The notes under the pieces: generated by a model
Database searches by the model: none
Seen by the model: the letters and a program-made list of their open reading frames with translations, nothing else
Told to the model about the DNA's origin: nothing
Program-made: the position numbers and the translations under genes
DNA from: Polyangia bacterium
Lineage (GTDB): Bacteria > Myxococcota_A > Polyangia > Polyangiales > Polyangiaceae
NCBI GenBank assembly: GCA_030433055.1
Contig: JAUILJ010000151.1
Span: 1 to 12,131 of the forward strand
Reading direction: 5' to 3'
Length of the DNA: 12,131 nt
Shown here: piece after piece, positions 5,952 to 12,131 of the stretch
How positions within the stretch are numbered: position 1 is the first letter of the stretch
Layout of the letters: each line of letters starts with the position of its first letter

Positions 5952-7118
5952 ATGCGACTCACGTCTTCTCCGGCCTTCGGTAGTCTCCTCGCTCTCAGCG
6001 CACTCTTGGTGATCTCCGCACCCACGGTCACTGGGTGCAGCGACACCGGCTCGAGCACCCCGGGTAGCGGTGGTTCCTCGGGGAGCCAAGCCGGAGCAGC
6101 GACCGGAGGAGGCACAGCGACCGAAGGAGGCACAGCGACCGGAGGCGCCACGACGTCAGGAGGTGCGAACGCCCAGGGCGGGTCGGGGGCAAGCTCGGGG
6201 GGCTCGAGCGATGGCGGAGCCGGTGGCGCCTCTTCCGGTGGAGAAGCTGCGGGCGGCGCCGCAGCCGGCGGTGCGGCGACGGGGGGCGACGCAGGAGCGG
6301 GCGGCTCGGACGGCTCCGCAAAGATACTGGGCGGCTACTGGCCCAACTGGACCAAGGCCCCCGTGCGCATCTCCGACATCCATCCGAGCTACAACCTGAT
6401 CTACCTGTTCCACGCTCAACCGGTGGGCGGCCCGCCGGGCACCACAGGCGCGGTCTACTGGTCCTCACCTGGAGACGACCGCGGTGCGGCCACGAACCTG
6501 GTGGCAGACATCGCGTATGCGCGCAGCATGCAGGGGCGCAAGATCATCCTCACCGTGGGCGGCGCTGGCGCCGGCATGAGCTTCCCCCAGCGCAGCAAGT
6601 CTCAGGCGTTCGTCGATAGCGTCGTGGCCATCTACGACGATCTGGGCGGCGTCGACGGTCTCGACTGGAACACCTTCGAGGCCGATCAAGAGCCCGACAC
6701 CGAGGAGATGATCTGGATCAGCCAGACGCTGAAGGCGCGCTATCCCGGCTTCCTCATCACCTCCCCGCCAGCCCCGTGGCGCCAGCGCGACAAGGACTTC
6801 TGCGTGGCGATGGTACAGGCCAGTGCCATCGACTACTGCGCCCCCCAGTACTACGACGGCCCGGGGCTGGATGATCCAGACTACGTCGTCAACAGCGTCG
6901 ACGAGTGGGTGTCACTGCTCGGGCCGACCCACGTGGCCGTCGGCTTTGGCGTCGCCGACGCGACGAACTACATGACCATCCAGGAGGTGGTCCAGGTCTG
7001 GAACCAGATCCGTTCCAATCATCCGACCATCCGCGGCGCCTTTGACTGGCAAATCCATACGGATGAGGCCGATGGCTGGGCCTTTGGCAGCACACTTGGT
7101 CCGCTCATGGGCGATTGA
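5952..7118 (+). CDS. GH18 (chitinase-like) lipoprotein with Gly/Ala linker
   Basis: The protein has 388 residues. The ATG at 5952 begins a lipoprotein signal ending VTGC (Cys29). The upstream open frame adds 57 residues without a signal and was rejected. Residues 30-123 are a Gly/Ala/Ser/Thr-rich spacer. From residue 124 a TIM-barrel domain of glycoside hydrolase family 18 type follows: ILGGYWPNW (first strand), KIILTVGG at 197-204 (the usual SxGG strand with Thr for Ser), VDGLDWNTFEAD around 235-243 (catalytic strand), QYYD at 299-302, and GAFDWQIHTDEADGWAFG near the end. GH18 enzymes cut chitin or related N-acetylglucosamine polymers with the signature DxxDxDxE. Here D235 and D238 are kept, the third Asp is Asn240, and the acid position is Phe242 with Glu243 shifted by one. 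It may be a modified hydrolase or a sugar-binding relative at the cell surface. Confidence 0.78.
   Translation: MRLTSSPAFGSLLALSALLVISAPTVTGCSDTGSSTPGSGGSSGSQAGAATGGGTATEGGTATGGATTSGGANAQGGSGASSGGSSDGGAGGASSGGEAAGGAAAGGAATGGDAGAGGSDGSAKILGGYWPNWTKAPVRISDIHPSYNLIYLFHAQPVGGPPGTTGAVYWSSPGDDRGAATNLVADIAYARSMQGRKIILTVGGAGAGMSFPQRSKSQAFVDSVVAIYDDLGGVDGLDWNTFEADQEPDTEEMIWISQTLKARYPGFLITSPPAPWRQRDKDFCVAMVQASAIDYCAPQYYDGPGLDDPDYVVNSVDEWVSLLGPTHVAVGFGVADATNYMTIQEVVQVWNQIRSNHPTIRGAFDWQIHTDEADGWAFGSTLGPLMGD
6099..6152 (+). repeat. 18-base tandem repeat (3 copies) in the linker of the GH18 lipoprotein
   Basis: Units at 6099-6116, 6117-6134 and 6135-6152 begin GCGACCG(G/A)AGG and encode ATGGGT, ATEGGT and ATGGAT in frame. 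The first two differ by one base. This is a coding microsatellite-like spacer that could change length by slippage without a frame shift. Confidence 0.8.
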
Positions 7119-7332
7119 CCCGGCCTGCCAGCTCCAGGTCGCCGCGCTCGAGCGCTTCGAGCGTCTGGAGCCGCTTCGAGCGGTCGCCCACGGCATCCAC
7201 TTCGCCGTTCTGTGCCGCGGGCCAAGCGTCGCTGAGCCACAAACCCCGGTAGGAGAGCAGCGCTCGGCGGCCAGCGGGCGGCTAAATTCCTCGCCGCCGA
7301 AGCGATGGATGTTGACTCGGCTCCGCGCTCAT
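7105..7332 (-). pseudogene. Frame-broken small gene or gene relic, unknown product
   Basis: On the minus strand an ATG at 7332 is preceded by GAGGGT six bases away. In that frame a TAG occurs at codon 17, then 58 open codons run to TGA at 7105-7107. The 58-codon part reads like real protein: LLSYRGLWLSDAWPAA, then GEVDAVGDRSKRLQTLEAL, then ERGDLELAG, with G/C-rich third positions. In the stretch before it (about 7263-7316) the coding-like signal is in another frame and reads VNIHRFGGEEFSRPLAAER. One extra base near 7317 and one lost base near 7262 would restore a single reading frame from ATG to TGA of about 76 codons. A decayed gene, a fragment, or sequence errors could explain this. It overlaps the GH18 stop by 14 bases. 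I recognise no family. Confidence 0.4.
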
Positions 7333-7351
7333 CAGCTACCCTCGTAGCGTT

Positions 7352-8389
7352 TTGCGTGGAGAGCCTTCAAGCACCGTTTCGCTCGCGACCTACGCGACGC
7401 TCCTGGCCCACCTGAGGTATTTCCCCAAAGATACACACGCCGAGGTGCTCGAGCGCCTGGACTTCGACCCCGCCGCCTGGCCCGACTATGCCAAGCGCGC
7501 CGAAGCTCAGCTGGCGAGAGCCGTGAAGCGGGGTGAAGCGACACCGGAGTTCGACGACATCTTCGGAGAGCTGCGGCGGACACTCAAGAAGCGCAAGCCC
7601 GCCGTGGCGGACCTGCCGCTGGACGCCGACAAACCGATTGGAGGCGCGGGGCCAGCCCGCTCGGTGCGCCTGCGCGACATCGACCCGGTGCAGTTCCTGG
7701 AGATCTTGAGCGCGCGCTTGCCGCGGATCCACGTCGTTCCTCACGGCGCCGATCCAGCGTCGAGCCCTGGGGACCGCGGGCCCAGGCAGCCCGCTCCAGC
7801 CCCACCCCGCACCGTGCCGAGGCCAGCCGCGGCGTTCCCCGAGGCCGCGCCCCTGCCCGACGCAACCAACCGCGGCGCGGGCACCGAGGATGTCGCCGCA
7901 GAGGATGTCGCGGCGCAGGCGCGTCGCCGATCCCAGGCGGCCCGTGCTCGCTTCGAGTCGACCCAGGTCTCCCCGTCCAGCCCAAGCGCCGCACCCCATG
8001 ACGCTCCGCTGAACGTCACGCTGCAAGTACCCCAGGGTCACTTCCCCGCGGCAACATCGGAACCGAGCGAGCCGCTCCATGTAGCCGCCCCGCAAGCTGA
8101 ACCGCAGGCTGAAGCGCAGGTTGCGGAGCCGACGTTCGGGGGTGAGACCTCGGGGCTCTCGTTGTTCGAGTTCTCCAACCTCTGCGCCGAATACAATCAG
8201 TGCCCAGAGCACGCGCGGGAGCAGGTGCGAATGAAATACGGTATCCAGAGCGAAGCCGACCGGCTCGACCTGCTCGACCGCTGGCGTGAGCGCCTGGTGG
8301 ACAACAACGACGAGCTCGCAGAGTGGCGCAAGCTGTATGACGCCGCGATGCGGCACTGGCATCACATCTACAAGGGGCACGAAGCGTGA
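7352..8389 (+). CDS. Unrecognised VgrG-linked protein with duplicated helical domain
   Basis: The protein has 345 residues with a TTG start; an in-frame stop lies at 7313-7315 and no ATG or GTG start precedes the conserved part, but no ribosome site is evident. Three parts are visible: an N-terminal helical segment (about 11-80), a long Pro/Ala/Glu-rich linker (about 85-265), and a C-terminal helical segment (271-342). The two ends are copies of each other. They align without gaps for 28 residues at an offset of 260: L11/L271, Y14/F274, L17/L277, A19/A279, P25/P285, V32/V292, and later L54/L315 and F67/W325. It has no signal peptide. Its stop overlaps the VgrG start (GTGA), so it is very probably made with the T6SS spike and could be an adaptor or chaperone. 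This role is inferred from position only; I do not recognise a named family. Confidence 0.75.
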   Translation: MRGEPSSTVSLATYATLLAHLRYFPKDTHAEVLERLDFDPAAWPDYAKRAEAQLARAVKRGEATPEFDDIFGELRRTLKKRKPAVADLPLDADKPIGGAGPARSVRLRDIDPVQFLEILSARLPRIHVVPHGADPASSPGDRGPRQPAPAPPRTVPRPAAAFPEAAPLPDATNRGAGTEDVAAEDVAAQARRRSQAARARFESTQVSPSSPSAAPHDAPLNVTLQVPQGHFPAATSEPSEPLHVAAPQAEPQAEAQVAEPTFGGETSGLSLFEFSNLCAEYNQCPEHAREQVRMKYGIQSEADRLDLLDRWRERLVDNNDELAEWRKLYDAAMRHWHHIYKGHEA

Positions 8390-10818
8390 CCGGATCAGCC
8401 CAACCTTCCCCCGGCCGCCCTTCGTCCGCAGGCATCACCCACAGCTTCGAGAGCGAGGCTGCCGCCGACCTGCGGCTGGTCAGCTACCACGGCGAAGAAC
8501 AGCTCGGCCGTCCCTACTGGTTCGAGATCTATTTCCTCGTAGAAAACTCCCAGCACCTCGACCCAGCCAAGCTCGTGGGCAAGGCCGCCAAGCTGACTAC
8601 GGATTGTAGCGATTTCGACTCGCTCCAGTTTCACGGCGTCGTGAGCGAAGCCGGCCTGGTCGAGGTCTACCCCACGCAGTCGTTGTGTGTCGCCCGGCTG
8701 GAGCCCCAGCTCAGCCGGGCCGCGCTGAGCAAGCACACCCGGGTGTTCGTGGACGTCACCGTGCCCGAGCTGCTGAAGAAAATGTTCGGGCACCTCCGTT
8801 TCACCCCGAATCAGTACGAGCTGCCCAGCGACCCGCTCACGCGCTACGGTCAGATCACCCAGTTCGAGGAGAGTGATCTCGACTTCATCACGCGCTGGCT
8901 CGAACGCGTGGGGCTGCACTACTACTTCGACCAGACGGGGGATCCCGAGCGGATCGTCGTGGTCTCGGGAACACCCGACAACGAGGAGCTCGACGTCGGT
9001 GAACTTCGCTATGGCGTGGGTCACGGTGCTCATCCGTGGGGCGTTTCCCAGCTGCGTAGCTCCACTCGGATGGGCGTCGGCGCCATCGCCGTGAGCATCT
9101 ACGATCATCAGACGCCACTCGCCCAGCCCGAGGCCGGTACCCAGAGCAAGACCCAGTCTGAAGCTGCCGATTCGGGGTCAGAGCTCGACGCTGCCCAGGG
9201 CACGGGGGTCGCCATCGCGAGGTCCGCTGAGGACTCGGTGGACGCGACGGCCGTCGAGGCTCGAGCGAAGCTCGTCGCACAGATCGATCACGTACGGAAA
9301 CACACCTACGCTGGAGCTACGAACGCTCCGCTGCTGTCGGCCGGGCGGCGCTTCCGCCTGGACGGGCATCCCCATCCGGATTTCGACTGCGCCTACTACG
9401 TCACGCGAGTACAGCATCGGGGTAGCCAGGCCTGCAGCCTGGCAGAAGTGTGGAGTATACCGGGTGTTCAGCAGATCTCGGACGCGTACGCAGCGAGCTT
9501 TCGAGCGATCCGCGCGCACGCGAACTACCGGCTGGAGCCCACGACAGCGGTCCCGCGCATCCATGGGATCCGCAGCGCCGTGATCGACGGTCCGGTGGAC
9601 GAGGACTACGCTCAGCTCGACGACCAGGGGCGCTACCTCGTTCGGCTCCTGCACGACGAAGAGCGCAAGCCCGATGGCAGCGCCTCGATGCGAGTGCGCA
9701 TGCTGCAACCATCGGCTGGAAACCCCGAGGGCTTTCACCTCCCCCTGCGCAAGGGCACCGAGGTGATGCTGGTGTTCCTCGATGGCGATCCAGACCGCCC
9801 GCTGATCGCCGGGGCGGTGCCCAACGCTGTCACGCCGAGCCCCGTCACCAGCAGCAACCGGACGCTGAATGTCTTGCACACCGGAGGGGACAATCACTTC
9901 GAGCTGGAAGACGCCGCGGGCGCTCAGCATATCCAGCTGAAGACTCCCGCGCAGAACACCGAACTCTATCAGGGCACCGCGAAGAGCTTTGGCGACGCGG
10001 AGTACAACCTCGTGGAGACCACTGACGGCACCAACTTGCTCAACGTCGGGAGCGACCGTGACGTCAAGGTGGGAGGCTCGTTGACCTACACCGTCGGGGG
10101 AGATCGTTCGAAGCTGGTCCATGGCGACGAGAAGACGAAGATCCTCGGGGATGTCGACTGGACCGTGCACGGCGAGTTCGATGGAACCGTCCACGACGAC
10201 TACACCCTCGAGGTGAAGGGGGACTACGACGTCACCCACAAGAACGACACCATCGAGACCTATGTGGGAGCTTCGAGCGAGAGCTACCTGGGGGCGAAGA
10301 ACGAAAACTTCTTCGGCATCCTCAACTCCAACTCGATGGGCCTCGTGAACGAAAACTTCTACGGCGACGTCGTCGCGATGTCCTACGCCGTGGTGAGTGA
10401 GACGTTCCTCGGCGCCAAGAACGAGAACTTCTTCGGCCTGAAGAACGAGAACTTCATGGGTGCCGTGAACTCCAACTTCTTCTCGGACACTCACGAGCTG
10501 CGCGTCGGCAACGCCCTGGAGATTGGCCTCGGGGGTCGTCTCAACGTGGAGCTGGGGCAGGCCGTAGACATCGTCATGGGTGGCAGCCTGAGCTGCGAGG
10601 GCGCCGCGAAGACCATCCTGCACGTCGGCTTGAAGGTGAACATCGCCCTGGCCGCCGAGATCAATCTCGCGCTGCTGGGGATCTCTATCTCCGCCTTCGA
10701 GATCTCCGCGACGGGTTTCAAGATCGATCGCACCTTCGCGAAGAGCGAGAACGACGCGGTGAGCCTCAGCGACGGAGTCGCCAAGATCCGCGACACGGTG
10801 ACGGACATCTTCAAGTGA
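8386..10818 (+). CDS. vgrG: VgrG, type VI secretion spike protein
   Basis: The protein has 810 residues, starting at a GTG inside the stop of the previous gene. It would form the trimeric tip of the T6SS tube that punctures target cells and carries effectors. Domains in order: a gp27-like N-terminal part (about 15-390) with ITHSFESE, YGQITQFEESDLDF at 154-167 and ERVGLHYYF; inside it, a polar low-complexity insertion from about 247 to 295; a gp5-like OB fold from about 398 with DDQGRYLVRLLHD, then PLRKGTEVML and FLDGDPDRPLIAGAVPN (453-480); and a C-terminal beta-helix of 23 octapeptides (553-736). The last 74 residues hold a hydrophobic stretch (VNIALAAEINLALLGISIS) and a polar helix, with no recognisable toxin domain. 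It is therefore probably a spike that relies on separate effectors. The next gene, a DUF2169 adaptor, overlaps its stop. Confidence 0.96.
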   Translation: MTGSAQPSPGRPSSAGITHSFESEAAADLRLVSYHGEEQLGRPYWFEIYFLVENSQHLDPAKLVGKAAKLTTDCSDFDSLQFHGVVSEAGLVEVYPTQSLCVARLEPQLSRAALSKHTRVFVDVTVPELLKKMFGHLRFTPNQYELPSDPLTRYGQITQFEESDLDFITRWLERVGLHYYFDQTGDPERIVVVSGTPDNEELDVGELRYGVGHGAHPWGVSQLRSSTRMGVGAIAVSIYDHQTPLAQPEAGTQSKTQSEAADSGSELDAAQGTGVAIARSAEDSVDATAVEARAKLVAQIDHVRKHTYAGATNAPLLSAGRRFRLDGHPHPDFDCAYYVTRVQHRGSQACSLAEVWSIPGVQQISDAYAASFRAIRAHANYRLEPTTAVPRIHGIRSAVIDGPVDEDYAQLDDQGRYLVRLLHDEERKPDGSASMRVRMLQPSAGNPEGFHLPLRKGTEVMLVFLDGDPDRPLIAGAVPNAVTPSPVTSSNRTLNVLHTGGDNHFELEDAAGAQHIQLKTPAQNTELYQGTAKSFGDAEYNLVETTDGTNLLNVGSDRDVKVGGSLTYTVGGDRSKLVHGDEKTKILGDVDWTVHGEFDGTVHDDYTLEVKGDYDVTHKNDTIETYVGASSESYLGAKNENFFGILNSNSMGLVNENFYGDVVAMSYAVVSETFLGAKNENFFGLKNENFMGAVNSNFFSDTHELRVGNALEIGLGGRLNVELGQAVDIVMGGSLSCEGAAKTILHVGLKVNIALAAEINLALLGISISAFEISATGFKIDRTFAKSENDAVSLSDGVAKIRDTVTDIFK
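10042..10593 (+). repeat. 23 octapeptide repeats of the VgrG beta-helix
   Basis: The codons from residue 553 to 736 divide into 23 units of exactly 24 bases with no break in register. Most units have Gly at position 4 after two hydrophobic or polar residues, for example KVGGSLTY, TVGGDRSK, KILGDVDW. This matches the octapeptide repeat of the T4 gp5 triple-stranded beta-helix. Units 10-19 are unusual: NFFGILNS, TFLGAKNE, NFFGLKNE, NFMGAVNS. At DNA level, 10297-10317 and 10417-10437 match at 20 of 21 bases, offset by 120 bases (five octads), so this part grew by duplication. Confidence 0.9.
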
Positions 10819-12131
10819 AGGTCCACAAGCCGCTCAGCCTGGGCCTGATCCAGAAGGGCTTTCAGAACGACGGCAAGTCGTACTGGGCGTTCTCTCTGCT
10901 GCTGCCGTTCCGACTGGACAGTGGCGAGTTCCCCCTGGAAAAGGAGCTCTGGGAGGTCGCATCCGAAGAGCTCCCGGACGACGTCCTCGATCTGGGGATG
11001 CCGAAGCGCCGCGGAGAGTTCCTGGTGTACGGCGTCGCGTGCCCACCAGAAGCTGTCACCGGATGCCGAGTGAGCGCTCGCGTTGGAGACCAGCGACGCA
11101 GCCTCTACGTCGCGGGAGATCGCTACTGGAAGGACGGCAAGGCGACCGAAGCCACGCCGTTCGAGCGCATGCCCCTCAGCTGGGAGAACGCCTTTGGCGG
11201 CGAGCACCTTGCATCGAATCCCCGCGGTAAGGGTCACGTACCGAGAGAACACGAACACCACTTCCGACCGCTGCCGAATGTCGAAGAGCCGGATGAGCTC
11301 CTGCGCTCGCCAAGCGCTCACCCGCCGCCGGCGAGCTTCAGGGCGCTGGCGTTCGACAACCTCGAGCGCATGAAGCTGCTGGGGACCTTCGACGACGCCT
11401 GGTTGCGACACCGCGCCCCGGGCTTCGCAGCGGACATGGACTGGGGCTTTTTCAACGTAGCTCCAAGCCCGAAGCAGATCCTCCCGGAAGGCTACTTCAG
11501 AGGCGACGAAGCCTTCGAGCTGGAGTACCTGTGCCCCGACCTCCCGCTGCTGAAGGGGCAGCTTCCGGGCACGGCGGGCCGCTGCTTCGTGCGTCGGCGC
11601 GGCGCACCCGAGCTGGAAGAGCTCCACACGCGCCTGGATACCGTCCTGCTGTTTCCCCATCGCCTGCTCGGGGCCCTGATCTTCCGCGCGGCGACCGAGG
11701 TCGAGGAAGACGACGCCGAGGATCTGGAAGCCGTGCTGATTGGCGCGGAGCTGCTCTCCTCACCCAAGCCGACGGAGCACTACGCCGCCGTCCTGAGCAC
11801 ACGCGAGGCTCCCAACACTGGGCACCTCGCGCTGCTGCGGGAGAGCGATCTGATGCCCGGCAAGCTCGCGGCCGGCGTCTTCGCCGACGACGAAGCCTCC
11901 CCCAACTTCAGGCTCCAGGCAGCCCGAAAGCGTGCAGCGGAGGAGCTAGAGCGGACGCGCAACCTGTTGCAGGACGCGGGGCAAGATCCAGGGCTGGTCC
12001 CCGAACTGCCCCCAGAGCCTGACTCGCCCACGGATCCGGAGTCGATGGCAGACCAGATCGCCATCCTCGAGGAAACGTTCGAAGCCAAGCGCGCAGAAGC
12101 CGAGCAGCAGCGGGAGCAGGCGGAGGCCGAG
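10815..12131 (+). CDS. DUF2169 family T6SS adaptor protein (3' end outside window)
   Basis: The frame runs from a GTG inside the VgrG stop (GTGA) to the right edge, 439 codons, with no stop. DUF2169 proteins are found with VgrG and PAAR genes and act as chaperones or adaptors that load effectors onto the spike in the cytoplasm. Family marks seen: W123-E-N-A-FGG129 followed by NPRGKGH from 135, GTFDDAW at 190-196, then RAPGFAADMDWGFFNVAP, RGDE at 229-232 and a closing GQLPGTAGRCFVRR. The last 80 or so residues depart from the core: FRLQAARKRAAEELERTR and AILEETFEAKRAEAEQQREQ look like charged helices or a coiled coil, so the protein may carry an extra domain beyond the edge. The order VgrG then DUF2169, with coupled translation, supports a matched spike and loader pair. 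Confidence 0.92.
   Translation, partial: MKVHKPLSLGLIQKGFQNDGKSYWAFSLLLPFRLDSGEFPLEKELWEVASEELPDDVLDLGMPKRRGEFLVYGVACPPEAVTGCRVSARVGDQRRSLYVAGDRYWKDGKATEATPFERMPLSWENAFGGEHLASNPRGKGHVPREHEHHFRPLPNVEEPDELLRSPSAHPPPASFRALAFDNLERMKLLGTFDDAWLRHRAPGFAADMDWGFFNVAPSPKQILPEGYFRGDEAFELEYLCPDLPLLKGQLPGTAGRCFVRRRGAPELEELHTRLDTVLLFPHRLLGALIFRAATEVEEDDAEDLEAVLIGAELLSSPKPTEHYAAVLSTREAPNTGHLALLRESDLMPGKLAAGVFADDEASPNFRLQAARKRAAEELERTRNLLQDAGQDPGLVPELPPEPDSPTDPESMADQIAILEETFEAKRAEAEQQREQAEAE

Noticed and set aside
7145..7183. Cluster of hairpin-like CGCTCGAGCG / CCGCTTCGAGCGG sequences, possible terminator after the GH18 gene
   Set aside because: No T-run follows, and the sequence is explained by minus-strand codons (KRLQTLEALERG) of the suspected gene relic.
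7367..8380. 337-codon open frame on the minus strand
   Set aside because: Almost exactly antisense to the 345-residue gene. The plus strand is preferred because it overlaps VgrG correctly and shows the internal domain duplication.
9178..10623. 481-codon open frame on the minus strand
   Set aside because: It lies fully antisense to VgrG, whose domains and octad repeats are unmistakable. Long antisense frames are expected in GC-rich coding DNA.
10491..11660. 389-codon open frame on the minus strand
   Set aside because: Antisense to the VgrG end and the DUF2169 gene; the translation shows no recognisable protein features.
1..12131. CRISPR arrays, tRNA or rRNA genes, insertion sequences
   Set aside because: No regularly spaced direct repeats, cloverleaf-like segments, transposase motifs or terminal inverted repeats were seen on reading both strands.

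Overview
The window looks like chromosomal DNA of a myxobacterium (Polyangia / Sorangiineae type). This is inferred from very high GC with strong G/C at third codon positions, many lipoprotein signal peptides, Cys-rich secreted proteins, Gly/Ala/Ser-rich linkers, an aspartate-alanine-glycine 'PDAG' style lipoprotein tail, and a type VI secretion VgrG cluster. No rRNA, tRNA, CRISPR, transposase or integrase is visible.

Region 1 (1-4106, plus strand): the 3' end of a Cys-rich secreted protein overlaps a lipoprotein gene. That gene overlaps a second, paralogous lipoprotein gene. Both lipoproteins carry an unnamed N-terminal domain followed by an FGE-sulfatase/SUMF1-type fold without the formylglycine-generating cysteine pair. 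After 44 bases comes a Cys-rich secreted protein built from two copies of one module.

Region 2 (4103-5835, minus strand): a hemerythrin-like HHE protein, a small lipoprotein, and an SMI1/KNR4 (SUKH) protein of the type often used as toxin immunity. The hemerythrin gene has a strong Shine-Dalgarno sequence and a perfect 17-base palindrome just upstream. It converges on region 1 with both stop codons inside one CTAG.

Region 3 (5952-7118, plus): a lipoprotein with a repetitive Gly/Ala linker and a GH18 (chitinase-like) TIM barrel whose catalytic signature is altered. Its 3' end and the following gap contain, on the minus strand, a short coding-like stretch broken by frame changes (7105-7332), probably a gene relic.

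Region 4 (7352-12131, plus, open at the right edge): a three-gene T6SS module. It comprises an unrecognised 345-residue protein with a duplicated helical domain, a VgrG spike with 23 uninterrupted octapeptide beta-helix repeats, and a DUF2169 protein (a T6SS spike/effector adaptor family). The genes are joined by two GTGA stop-start overlaps, so translation is probably coupled. The expected PAAR/effector genes would lie beyond the right edge. The best candidates for something undescribed are the 345-residue VgrG partner, the Asn/Phe-rich octads of the spike, and the frame-broken relic between regions 3 and 4.
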